DNA of 64,000 nucleotides from Liolophura sinensis (taxonomy: Eukaryota > Mollusca > Polyplacophora > Chitonida > Chitonidae): positions 45,807,385 to 45,871,384 of the forward strand of contig NC_088295.1 in assembly GCF_032854445.1 (NCBI RefSeq), in the 5' to 3' direction. Made by a program: the position numbers and the translations under genes. Position 1 is the first letter of the stretch. Every line of letters starts with the position of its first letter. The notes beneath the pieces are model-generated. The model was not told the origin of the DNA. It did no database searches and saw only the letters and a program-made list of their open reading frames with translations. Positions 35,657 through 46,925 of the stretch are shown piece by piece.

Positions 35657-37430
35657 CTTATGAAGTCCTATGACTTCAAAGTTTCATAAACTTTAAAGAA
35701 GTTGAATCAAATTGAATAAAAGAACAATAAGCAAAGGATCTTCAAGGACCTAATATCCTGTGTTATCAAGGGCCATTTAGCATTCAAACTTAAAGTCGAG
35801 ATTAATTTCATTTTAAACTGAATGCAATAGGATACTACCTGTATTATTAAAACATTGCAATATTAAGGATATTTTCAAGGATTCAAAAATGACCTCTTTT
35901 TAAGGATTTTCAAGGTCATGAAAACCTTTCAACATATTTCAAGTGTTGTCAAAGATTTCAAGAAACCCATGACTGTCCTGCTACATGTACCTCTGGAGTT
36001 TCACTGATTAACAAGTTTCTCTTATAATTCAGTTCTGTTTATGGCTTTCTTTCAGCATAACACCAGGCCCTCCGACAAGTTACTATCAACTCCTACCTAA
36101 CTGGTATCACAGTGTACTATCAGTGTGGCATCGCTATGAGACCAGTCTATGGACATGAACAATGTAAACCATTACGAGCAGACTTCATTTCAATTTCATG
36201 TCCAAAGCACTATTCTTTAAAGATGCACGTGTATGTCTATCTGAGACCAATTTGAAGTCTGAAAAAAAATGAACACTAAGAAATGCAGGACATTGTGCTA
36301 GAAACAAAGAAGAGAATAATAAAATAAAACACGTGTCTTTGTTTTCAATACTATACATAAATACATGTACCATATGGTGCATAATTGTATTTGTCACATT
36401 AGAGCATTAGGCACACTAGAGAGATTGAGATATAAGATATGCCTTCCACAGGACATAGCACATATCCATGTACAGTCACTGTGAACATGACCCATCATTT
36501 ACTCGACCAACATCAACAATTAGTTTTTGTGCACCTGAGCTACAAGGTTCCGACCCAGTGATTTGCTGGTATGAAGTGTCCTTATCGTGTCCATCACCTT
36601 TAACTAGACGTTTTACAATCGCCAACTGTCAAAACCAAAACACCTCCACGCATTGGTCTGTGAAAGCCAAGCTTCAGAAAATACATATTCCTGACACATT
36701 GATAAATGTCACACTCTGAAGTAGAACTAAGGTCACCTGAATTAAATAAAAGTCTAAAATTGAAGAGGCCTAACATGTACATACATACCGCCTTTTATTA
36801 CGTGTGCAATCACAATATATGCCTAATACACCTATTATGGTACATGTACGGCAGCACAGTCAAGCACGGGAGCAGTGGGGCACTGGGCGGAACCTAGGCA
36901 TATCATGTTACCCAAAATTTACGCTGGACATTACACTGCATCCCGTGGTAAATATTTATGCAAATCATAAAACCCCAAAATTTGACAGTGGAAAAAATCT
37001 TTCACACTGAATAAAAAGTCTGTCTTTTATTAGATGTATAGGGTTCACAACTTCACACACACAAGCACTGTGATGTTTACAGATGTACTGCACAGCTCAT
37101 TTGTACATGTTACCAATGCCTTCACCGATCAATGAAGAGCAACACCACCTGAACAATTATTATCATATTTACATTCCATGGCAAACATCAGTACAATAAC
37201 TTAATACAAGTTCTCAGACAGTCAATACCCTAACAACTTACACAAAAAAAAAAAATTGAAAGAAAGAAAAAAAATGGTGGTGTTGTTGAATTTTTTCACT
37301 GCATTATTGGTTTGTAATGTGGTTCACACCCAAACTGAGGCTTCTCTGTGGTTGTACGTTCATGCAGTAACACTGTCACTGTCACACATCTAAGGCATAT
37401 ATGTAAAGCCTTATTTCACGCTTCTCTTAC

Positions 37431-37526
37431 CCCATATCTGCCAAATTCACAGGCCAGGTCCAACGGTGTTTTGTATTCTTTATTTCTGGACGTGGGACTT
37501 GCATGCTGGCTTAGCAGGGCATTCAC
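37431..37526 (-). CDS. Caskin-like exon 5, end of ankyrin repeat 3 and start of repeat 4
   Basis: A symmetric exon of exactly 32 codons (phase 0 to 0), acceptor CACCAG and donor GGG|GTAAGA, residues 131-162. It gives VNALLSQHASPTSRNKEY and then KTPLDLACEFGRYG. The block KTPLDLACEFGR is a hallmark of Caskin repeat 4 and was the first sign of this gene. Being a multiple of three it could be skipped without frameshift, but that would break two repeats, so constitutive use is more likely. Confidence 0.94.
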
Positions 37527-39409
37527 CTGGTGCAACAGAAACTTACATTGTACAGATATGCAAAACACAGGTAAATGTTCACTGACAAATTTAATGGTTG
37601 GCTGCTTCACTACCACCTTTATCTTGATCAACATACAAATTGCAGTGCTCAAAATCTCTTTGGGACAATCATTTAAATACACCAGATCTTTTCATTCTTT
37701 TCTTCGAGGTTTCTGAAGCATTGAGCATTACGTATCAGATAAAAGGTGTGCCTGTACCTGCAAAGCGGTAGAATACCAGCTGCACTGGCTCTAACTTGCC
37801 ACCTTAACATTTCCAGGTTAGTTGGACTGCAACTCCCCCCCCCCCCCCCCCGCCCTCCTATAAAGGCCAGTTTGGAAATTCCCAACAAGGTTAAATAGCT
37901 TTGGGTTTAATCTAGCATATCAAATATAACATCAATTTGTCCACCCTACAGCACACTGAACAGATAACAATTTTTATCTCAGCATTAAACCATTAACAGT
38001 CAAATACATGCTTAATTTTTTAAATGTGAGCAGGATTCAGTGTGATCATAGGAAAATCTGTTTTTAATTGACTCACAGAGCATTAAAAGCTTATTCACCT
38101 GTGAAGTAAAGATAAAAAAAAATACTGTAATGGTATTGTAAATCAAATTCACAAGAGAGAAAGCCTCCCAAAAATATGACAACATAGGCTATAATTGCAC
38201 AGTGCTTTCGGTAAGGACCCAATTGTAGATTACATATCTTCCTTTTTATCTTTTGTAAATCAGAGTGCAAAAGGTTAAAACTGACTAGGAAGTTCACTAC
38301 AGCACATGTATGTAGTCTTTCCTGCACAACAAGAATGTGTGTATTTTGGCTGCAACTTATAAACATGGTGGAAGCCGCAAGACAAATACACACGTGTGTT
38401 AAAGCTGTTAGAAAAACACACTGTATGTGTATATTTGTACAATCGAACAAGAAAGATATAAACCTTACATGAAAATAATCACCAATTAACCCAGATATAC
38501 TTTCCCTCATGGATTGGGCATTAATGTACAGGTGCATTACAAAACCAAATCTGGACCAGTCCGCCAGTTTCCTGCTTTTGCTGCTTTCCTCCCAAGAGGA
38601 ATCATGGATGAGCAAAGTAACAGCTTGTATTAAGCTAACATAAAAAAGTTTACATGGGCAGACTTTGGCTATGGTCATGATACTGTACATGTTCAAAACT
38701 GAAACAGGGCCAAACAATACTCAAACATCTAGTCACTTTTTTCTCCCCCTAAAATTCTAGACCCCAAACAACGCACACAAAAAAGTCTCCCCCCCCCCCC
38801 CTCCGTATTATTTTATGACATTTATTTGCCCCTAAAAAAGGACTTTGTTCAGACTTAGGCGGCACATGGAAATCACACAGCAGATGCCAATGCAACCTAC
38901 AGCACCAAGTCAGGTGCCTAAAAAACTTCATCCTGTTGCAAAAAAAAGCACACTACAAAGACTGATGGGCAATAAAAAATTGTACATCACAAAAATCAAA
39001 TGTTATTTCCTTTCGCATCTGTGAATCCCAAACAATGTATGAATATTGTATAAGGTCATTTATATGTTGCCATGGTTTTATAAAAACACCATGTAAGCCA
39101 GAAATTAGGCAGGTAACACTGGCTGCTGCCAGTCATGCCCAATGTAACTCATTTCTGCAACCTTTCTGCAAAATCTCTACTGTACTTTTGTACAATCTTT
39201 ATTGGATTTGAACTGATGACCTCCGGACCCAACCACAGCTTTTCTAATAAGCGCTCTCCATGTATCACAGAACTTCATGGAATTCGCTGGAGCTGTCAAT
39301 AAATTTCAGTACAAGAGCATCTTGCTGTTCAAACATGTATATGAATTTAATGCTGACCACAGCAGATGCAGAAGCTCACTGACACACGGTGTTTGCATAT
39401 TTTACTTAC
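37527..39409 (-). other. Intron 4
   Basis: An 1883-bp intron containing C-runs at 37835-37851 (17) and 38789-38801 (13), which are G-runs in the pre-mRNA. A 208-residue minus-strand open frame lies at 38091-38717. It is Cys/Phe/Ile-rich with no domain I recognise, and I do not call it a gene. Confidence 0.75.
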
Positions 39410-39555
39410 CACATCCACATGTCCATGTTGGCAGGCAAGGTGAAGAGGAAGGTCCCCATTGAAGGCTTGTTCATTAACAGGGGCCATCCAGTACAGTAGT
39501 ATCCTCACAGGGTCCATCAGACCCTGCCAGGCTGCATAGTGCAAGGGGGTCATCC
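39410..39555 (-). CDS. Caskin-like exon 4, ankyrin repeats 2 and 3
   Basis: The 146 nt run from acceptor TTTCAG to donor GTG|GTAAGT and leave in phase 0 (residues 82-130). The sequence MTPLHYAAWQGLMDPVRILL is the second repeat. The motif PLHYAAWQG is nearly invariant in Caskins and is one of the strongest identifiers here. The third repeat starts with DLPLHLACQHGHVDV and is completed by exon 5. The loop YWMAPVNEQAFNG departs from the usual repeat end (G-x-x-VN) but keeps VN. The exon boundary splits repeat 3 after its first helix, as ankyrin exons often do. Confidence 0.94.
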
Positions 39556-39833
39556 CTGAAACACAGAATTTCATATTTATTGCATGTGCTTCCTGATCAT
39601 GTATCACACTGTTCAATGTTCAAGCACTGTGTTCCTGAAATAGTATATACATGTAAACGAGTTAAAGTTTGAAGATAGAGACCCTGAAATTAGAACAGTT
39701 GATAGGGATTATGTAATGTAATCATCAACCCGCAATCTATTCTTAGAGTGGTATGTGCATGTACATATACTTTGATCACAGCTCGCATAGCTGTACTTTG
39801 TTTGTAAAAACTAAAGAAACAAATAAACAAAGT

Positions 39834-39936
39834 GTATTTATTTATTTAATTAGTGTTTAACGCACAGCCTGGGGAAACCCACGACCAACCGCAGGGTGCT
39901 GGAAGACCATCTCACATACATGTGGACAGCATGAGC
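39834..39936 (-). mobile_element. SINE fragment (AAATA-tail type) with internal deletion
   Basis: Tail and first bases of the domain (TTTATTTATTTAATTAGTGT, TTAACGC) jump directly to the core (GGGGAAACCCACGACCAACC, GCAGGGTGCTGG). About 90 bp of the conserved domain is missing. It abuts the minisatellite that follows. Confidence 0.75.
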
Positions 39937-39949
39937 AATTGCAATGGTG

Positions 39950-40712
39950 AGAGGCTTCTGTCACGGTGTTCAGGAGGTATATATACAGAGTGTCTGAGAA
40001 GTGCATTTACAAAATCCCAGAAAGGTGCACATAGAGGCAGTGCCTTCATCAAGTGTCTGGGAAGTACATATACAGTGTCTCAGAGGAGGTGCATGTGGAA
40101 AGTGGCAAAGGGAAGGTGCATGTACATGTACATAGTGTCTCAGGGGAGGTGGAAGTACAAAGTGCCAAAGGGGAGGTGAATGTACAAAGTGTCTCAGGGA
40201 GGTGGACGTACAAAGTGTCTCAGGGAGGTGGATGTACAAAGTGTCTCAGGGAGGTGGATGTACAAAGTGCCAAAGGGGAGGTGAATGTACAAAGTGTCTC
40301 AGGGAGGTGGACGTACAAAGTGTCTCAGGGAGGTGGACGTACAAAGTGTCTCAGGAAGGTGGATATACAAAGTGTCTCAGGGAGGTGGATGTACAAACTG
40401 TCTCAGGGAGGTGGATGTACAAAGTGTCTCAGGGAGGTGGATGTACAAAGTGTCTCAGGGAGGTGGATGTACAAAGTGTCTCAGGGAGGTGGATGTACAA
40501 ACTGTCTCAGGGAGGTGGATGTACAAACTGTCTCAGGGAGGTGGATGTACAAAGTGTTTCAGGGAGGTGGATGTACAAAGTGTCTCAGGGAGGTGGATGT
40601 ACAAAGTGTCTCAGGGAGGTGGATGTACAAACTGTCTCAGGGAGGTGGATGTACAAAGTGTCTCAGGGAGGTGGACGTACAAAGTGTCTCAGGGAGGTGG
40701 ATGTACAAAGTG
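39950..40712. repeat. 26-bp minisatellite, about 22 regular units plus degenerate left end
   Basis: Regular units GTGTCTCAGGGAGGTGGATG plus TACAAA run from about 40130 to 40712. Minor variants are CTGTCTCAGG, GGACGTAC and a second type (GTGCCAAAGGGGAGGTGAAT). 39950-40130 has longer, diverged relatives. Since 26 is not a multiple of three and the unit has no stop in any plus frame, three long overlapping open frames of 156-238 residues appear. They share one 26-residue period and are artefacts of the repeat. Confidence 0.92.
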
Positions 40713-42077
40713 GCTGGGATGTGCATACAATCTACAGCAGATTCAGATCATTTGACATTTAACAAATAAACATCGTAATATTGATCATTTTATTCACATT
40801 TCAATTATTATTCTGACTATAGCTATTGGCCCATACACATTACTACTGAGAGAGCCATATGAAAACTCCAGCCCACATGTTACGATACCTGGTGTATACT
40901 GGAATAAAGTACCTGGTAGATAATTTGGAGCAGATGTGAAACATTTGGAATCTATAGTACAATACCATGTAGGAATAGAAGCACCTGATGGTGATCAGTC
41001 TCCCTGTAACCTGTGTATGCTGTATACAAACATACACAATAATAATGTGGGAAATGCCTTATTGTAGCTCTTATTGTACTGTTACAAATGGTGCTTATAA
41101 CATATGCTTATAACACATCTCCCCCTGTCCAGACAAATCATTGTACATTTAAGACTGCTTAGGAAATTTCTGAACTTCTGAAGGCAGAGTGTAGTAAACG
41201 CATTTTATGAACTGCTCAGTACAGTTCTCTGTAAGTGATATTCACTTACTCAGCCGAGCAATACAAGCATCATGCCTTTGGAGGTGTGAACAGGTGAGTG
41301 ACATCAACATTCATGTGGACAGTCGAATGATGTCCGTTCTTATTTATGTAGACTGGTGAACAATACATGTATTCCCTTTCAAATATAAATTACACAGGCC
41401 AATATATGTAGAGCCCAGCATCTCAAGATATATTCTGACAACCACCACAGTTAAGGACTCCAGGCATAACTGCGCACATCACAGTTAATTAAACCCTCTG
41501 GTAAAACATCATCATTTCTGCAGCAAACAGCTACAGCTGGTGTTATTATGTGTGTATATGATGCGTGGAAATAAAGCTGCCCTAAGTTAACAGCACTGAC
41601 AATCACTGGACAGTTATGTGTTTTTCTTGCTATGAACAAAGAGATTACACAATTATAACATTTCAGCGCATATAAACGTTCGCGGATGTGTACAGATTTA
41701 TGTAATAATGTGTTCAACCCCTTTAATACAAAATATTACACGTTACAGTAATGACATGAGACAGTACGCTACACCGAGTGGCGTGGTTATCATTAAATAT
41801 GTTTCTGTGCGTGTGAATCATGGAGTCTGGATGTGGGATGTTTATCAAACACAGGATAGGGTGTGAAGTCAGTGTTACCAAACACAGCACATGTTACCAC
41901 AACATACTATATAACAACATGTCTACTGGCTACCCTGGCTGTCTGATCAAATTATGACGCCCCCAAACACCTATACCCATACATGACCATGCCACGCGAA
42001 ACTCAATGGTGCAAAAAATACCGCTGATACATGTTTAACTCTGCATACTGCAGGTACATGTACACCCTTTATAAATA

Positions 42078-42195
42078 CTGCGGATGGTCATGGGTTTCCC
42101 TTGGACTGAACCTGTTTCTCCCACCATAATGCTGGCCACTGCCATATAAGTGAAATATTCTGGAGTATGGTGCAAAACTCTAACCAAATAAATAC
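42078..42195 (+). mobile_element. SINE fragment (AAATA-tail type), 3' half
   Basis: CTGCGGATGGTCATGGGTTT, then CCCACCATAATGCTGGCCAC, AAGTGAAATATTCTGGAGTA and AACCAAATAAATA. Head missing. Confidence 0.83.
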
Positions 42196-42239
42196 GCAAA
42201 GCATTTGTAAATACCCTAAATGACCAGAAATTTTGTTCT

Positions 42240-42420
42240 GAACTTTTATTGATTTTTCTATAGATTTTAGAAAGGTGTTTTGAGGTTTGTTAGGAACATG
42301 GAATGATATTCTACTGGAAAATTGCGAGTTTCAGCACCAAAAACAATATTTTGTGTCATTTATTTGCCTCTAAATATGCATGTTTGTGGGCAAAATTTTA
42401 GGTCCTTTAGGGGAAATTGC
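42240..42420 (-). repeat. Unclassified dispersed repeat, copy 5
   Basis: The reverse complement carries CCTAAAATTTTGCCC, ATGCATATTTAGAGGCAAAT, TTTTTGGTGCTGAAACTCGC, TTCCAGTAGAATATCATTCC and ACACCTTTCTAAAATC. It links copy 2 (left part) with copy 4. Confidence 0.6.
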
Positions 42421-43045
42421 CTTTTCAGTCTCATCATGAGATAATTTCTCCTGACTTAATGGTTACTAATGCAGATGGATGAATACAAGTAAGTATTCTC
42501 CACTATACTAGAAAATACACATCAAGCATCTGACTGAGAACTATTTCCAAAATTTTTTCTAATAAACACAACTGAATGCAATCAATTGTTATGAAGATGG
42601 TCTATACAGGAAACGTTTACATGTACTTGTATTTTATTAGGCATTGATGGTGTCAAAGGGGATTATTTCAGCTTTTAACATTATCAAATTTCAAACTCTA
42701 CTCTTACATTAAATATATGTACATGGTTTACAATTACTTGGATATTATTTCTTGTTTCACAAATTACAAGTATGTCCCATCATTCATTTTCATAATGGTG
42801 CTCTTTAAAACCAACTGGATTTGATCACCAGTTTATGAAGTAATGACACTCAGAATTTATCACTTGAACATTACAATGCGCATTTTAATACATCTTTGAA
42901 ATGTTCCACCAACAGAACACATATACAGGTAAAAATCAGGTGTAAACACATGAAAGGGAATTAATCACGAAACATTTAAATATACGTGTGCATACATTCA
43001 TGTATTTGCCCTATTTGTCTCAGTGTTCAGAAATTATTTATGTAA

Positions 43046-43139
43046 TATATTTGATTGCTGTTTTACGCCATACTCAAGAATATTTCACTTATTCAACTGC
43101 AGGTGGCATTTTGTTAAGAGGAAACTAGGCAGAGCTATT
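43046..43139 (-). mobile_element. SINE fragment (AAATA-tail type), 3' domain
   Basis: TATATTTGATTGCTGTTTTA, CGCCATACTCAAGAATATTT, CACTTATTC, then GAGGAAACTAGGCAGAGCTA, where the match stops. Confidence 0.8.
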
Positions 43140-43199
43140 ACATGTACACAGTACATCACTTTGGAAACATAAACAGAATATGACCATCTACTGTTTTAC

Positions 43200-43295
43200 T
43201 AAAAAGGTATATGTGTATGTAAAAAGGTATATGTATGTAAAAAGGTATACGTGTATGTAAAAAGGTATATGTTTATGTAATAAGGTACATACATG
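43200..43295. repeat. Short tandem repeat, 18-20 bp units
   Basis: Four or five imperfect units of TAAAAAGGTATATGTGTATG with small length differences. The last unit has TAATAAGGTAC. Confidence 0.85.
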
Positions 43296-44129
43296 TATGC
43301 AACAAAATTTCTGTGCAGGCATAACATTCGAACTTGCACCTTAAAACCCCTACAATTGAAGACTCTAATTGTGCTAGCTACCAAGAAAAAAAAAAAACAG
43401 AATTCCATGTACATGTAGTCCGTCTGTTGACAGGTGTTGTGACACAAGGACTACCTGACTGACCACTCAACACGTTCTGCTGTTACACCTGTCAAAAGAA
43501 TCAGGTAATGTCTCTCCTACTCCATCAGAACATGGGGTACATGTGTAACTAGGAGAAAATCTACCAGGGGCAAGTCCCAACCTATGATATTTTCACAGCA
43601 CTGCAGGTTTGCACTGAAACAGTGAACAGGTGTTTATACATGTAGATATTTTGGGCCGACCCTCTGTTTCTGCGCTATTTACGGGGATATCTGTATAGGA
43701 CGTGCTGACTGTCACAAACCTGATCAGTTCACACACAGACTAACTTGACCTACAGTGCAAATGTACATGGTTGGCCTTTTAGGTACACAGCTATCACAAA
43801 CCATTTAGAAACTGATCTAACAGAACATGCAATTGCTTGTTTGAATCAGTGACTGAGTAGCTAAGAGAAAGTATAGCTGTTGTTGTGATGCTGTTAAGGC
43901 TGATTTGTACTGTATTGTATCTGTTCTTCAGAGTAAGCCAAGTCATACACATGAATTATCGTCATGAGAAATTGAAAATAGGTGTCTGGTTTTGGATTCT
44001 AGTACACAAATGTGAAATGTAAATAAATATTAGAATCTGAGTATCAGGAATGAACCATAAATTGCTAAACAGAGGAAATCAGGTATCACTGCATTACACT
44101 GTATTTATTTCTCTTGCTACGTTATAAAC

Positions 44130-44200
44130 ATGGCATAAAACATCAATCAAAAATAAATAAATAAAAAATAAAATAAATTACACAAAATAAATAAATAAAT
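44130..44200 (+). mobile_element. Possible SINE tail remnant with AAATA repeats
   Basis: GGCATAAAACATCAATCAAA followed by AATAAATAAATAAA and similar A/T repeats resembles the last 20 bp and tail of the AAATA-type SINE (CGTAAAACACCAATCAAATA). Too short to be certain. Confidence 0.45.
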
Positions 44201-45123
44201 ATAAACAAACTTAATTAACATTAACTGTTAAGAATTACTGCAAAAATGGCATGACCTTGAGATTTAAAATATGGTGAAAAGAAAATAAGAAAAATGGACC
44301 TGATCAAAGTTCATAGAAGAAAACATGATTCCTTTGTTTGCTACCTGTTTAATCAAAACAACTTTTTTCTTATTTTTTTGTTTACAAGGCTCCATCAGTT
44401 TCAGAATTTACTTCCAACTATTAACTGTAAGACCATAGATTTAGCCGGACTTTTAAATCAGGCCGTCTCTTTCTCAATTTTCTCCTATATTTCCCCTAGG
44501 TTAATTTTGTCAGAATAGGGCATCTCAAAGACATTGGGACATCCCCCTGGGCTAAACCTATGTGCAAGACTCACAGCACCTTTGCTGACAGATTACATTT
44601 GATAAAGAACTACAGAAGGATTTGTGGACATCTTTACTTAAAGAAAACCTTTATCATGCTAACAAGTATATGCATTCCTTCAGCATTTCCAGTGCTGAAG
44701 ATCCTGTATGTTTCAGAAATGAATTTCAGTACAGTTTGGGCACTTATTTTCACTAAGGTTTTATCTCCCTTCAGAAATGTCTTGAAGTTCTCCACTAACA
44801 TCACTACTATTTTCTTTGCTTTCGTTTCATTTGTGGTTTGATGTTACTTTCGGTGACCCGTAAGACAATCTAATCACTACACCATCCCAGTGAGAACTTG
44901 TCATTCTAAATGTGTCACTCAAATACATGTCTCTCGTCACTGTCTAAGATCTGAATAAGAAACTACATGTTTCCATCTGTCTTATGTTTCCCTACAGGTT
45001 GGGAAATCCATACAGAAGTATGGCCCTAAACTTCAGATGCACAGATAGTAAAGCCGCTGCACCAAATGCACTTGCAGGCATAGTCCTTGTGAGCACAGTA
45101 CCATATTACCCCTGATCTCTCAC

Positions 45124-45221
45124 CTTTGTTGTCCTTGACCCCAACTTGAGCGCCAGCTTCCAAGAGGGTTCGCATAATCCCAGTGTTACCCATGAGGGCA
45201 GCTTGGTGCAAGCTCGACATC
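45124..45221 (-). CDS. Caskin-like exon 3, ankyrin repeat 1
   Basis: The 98 nt, entered in phase 2 after ATTAG and leaving in phase 1 at AAAG|GTGAGA, encode residues 49-81. The sequence GMSSLHQAALMGNTGIMRTL followed by LEAGAQVGVKDNKG is a complete ankyrin repeat: the LHQAAL helix start, the LLEAGA second helix, and the KDNKG turn that family members also carry. Gly and His positions of the consensus are kept, except that the usual G-x-TPLH is GMSSLH. It contributes to the N-terminal protein-binding ankyrin block. Confidence 0.93.
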
Positions 45222-46873
45222 CTAATCAAAAATCAAACAAAAACAGACATATTTATAACAACACTAACAGCAACAACAACATCAGATATAAAATATGAAA
45301 TCAATGAAATGGATACACTATCAACAACAAAGCACATGTGGGTAATAGGTTCCCATTTTGTTTTGCGTTTTGGGGGCTTGAGCTCTAACATCAGTTCAAA
45401 CGATATCATGGTTATATCATATACAAGTACCCTTGTAGTAGACTGGTCTCAATGGAGATACATTGGTCATACTGCCTGATTGTATTGCTATATAGAAGAC
45501 AGTACTTGACATAGCCTCTCATGCTGAATGCAATGTCAGGAAGTTCCAAGAGTGCATATGACTTGAGTCGGCATGCGTCAGTTGTGTTTCTGAGTTATGA
45601 CAGGGACATTTAAATAGTACTGGCAAGTTGATATTTCAATAGTTAATTTACAAAAATGTTTGCACAATTTCTTTTCACACACAAGAAATGCAAATGGTCC
45701 CAATATACTATTTTACCATTATACACATAAGTATTAAAGAGGTTTACTTTTTTCAAATATATTACAAAGTTTACAGCTTGATTAAGTGAAAAGGTGTCAA
45801 AAGGTGTCAAATGACAAAGTCCATGTACAGTATGCAGTCCAATATGTTACATTATACTAATGTCAATATTGTCAATCTTTTAATATGTTAAAGAATTTAA
45901 ATCCAGACTGAAATAAACAAATGAATCTACAAGAACTACCCAGAATGATCACACCTTTGTAAATTTTATTCTGTTAGTTTATATTAAATAAACTGATCAT
46001 GGAACAAAACTGTGGATAAAGGTTGAAACATCCCGATTACACCTGAGTAAGGAAGGTGAATAGAACTGCTACAAATACCTTCTGTCTAGCATATCTATTT
46101 TATATGATAACATGTAAGTGTTATGTGTGTCATTAAAATTCTGAACTACCCCAGTCCTTTTGCACGAAGACAAACTATTAAGGCAGTAGTCATTTACCAT
46201 GAACATAAGGGTACGCAGTATTCCCTACACTGTATCTACATGTGCCCAAGCTCACATACAAACAAATTCACTTAGTTCATACATGAAGTTTTGTGCTGAC
46301 TGGTACTGACTACCTATTAACAAAATCCAATCGAAACACTGGCTGTTGACTGCAAGGTTTATTCATAGAGGACATTCAATACTAACCAATTTTAGATTCC
46401 CTTTACGTTTAACATCTGTAATTTCGCTGATCCTCAAATTAACAACAGGGTGATACCATGATTCTGTTGGTACGCTACACCATCAAATCTAAAGGGAGTT
46501 GTCCATTGTTTTCACTGAAGATCACTGCCTTCCAGTGATGTCAAACAACAAAGGCCATACAGCTTTAGTTAGTCAATTGAACTCCCATTATAAGACTCTT
46601 ATTGTCTGCGATTGATTTCATCAATAAATGCAATTTGACCCGCTCGTCGTGCGTGATTCAACGATTCCTGATCAACTAATTGTTATTACCAAAGCCTACA
46701 AATGCCGTGAGATACCACTCTATAACCATCAAGCCAAAATAGGGCTCCGCAGGCAAAGCTATTAATTGTGACAAGAACTATGGCTACAATGATGTGGCTT
46801 GTATAAACAGAGGCATGAACTGATAGCATCTGTACTAGTAACAGCTGGCAGCCGACTGTGTACAAATACTTAC
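45222..46873 (-). other. Intron 2
   Basis: A 1652-bp intron. No repeat, element or ORF that I can support. Confidence 0.75.
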
Positions 46874-46925
46874 CCATCTCCATCCTGGTAGTTAATATTC
46901 AGCTTTTTGGTAGACCCAATTAATT
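46874..46925 (-). CDS. Caskin-like exon 2, linker into first ankyrin repeat
   Basis: A short exon of 52 nt with a strong acceptor (T-rich tract, TTTTCAG) and donor GG|GTAAGT. Entered in phase 1, it reads KLIGSTKKLNINYQDGDG, residues 32-48 plus two bases of the next Gly. The GSTKK-x-N-x-N-x-QD signature immediately precedes the first ankyrin repeat in vertebrate Caskins, so this small exon is diagnostic for the family. It is too short to stand out by itself. The phases on both sides fit exons 1 and 3 exactly, which supports the call. Confidence 0.9.

Larger units (their letters stand above)
32635..37430 (-). other. Intron 5
   Basis: A 4796-bp intron. It contains two SINE copies (32754, 34189) and a 34/31-bp minisatellite (35252-35656). 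Remaining stretches show nothing I can name. Confidence 0.75.
39556..45123 (-). other. Intron 3
   Basis: A 5568-bp intron. It holds a SINE fragment (39834), the 26-bp minisatellite (39950-40712), SINE fragments (42078, 43046, 44130), dispersed repeat copy 5 (42240-42420) and a short AAAAAGGTATATGT repeat (43200-43295). Confidence 0.75.

Noticed and set aside
40053-40769. Long plus-strand proteins of 156-238 residues
   Set aside because: All three are translations of the 26-bp minisatellite in its three frames and have no non-repetitive domain.
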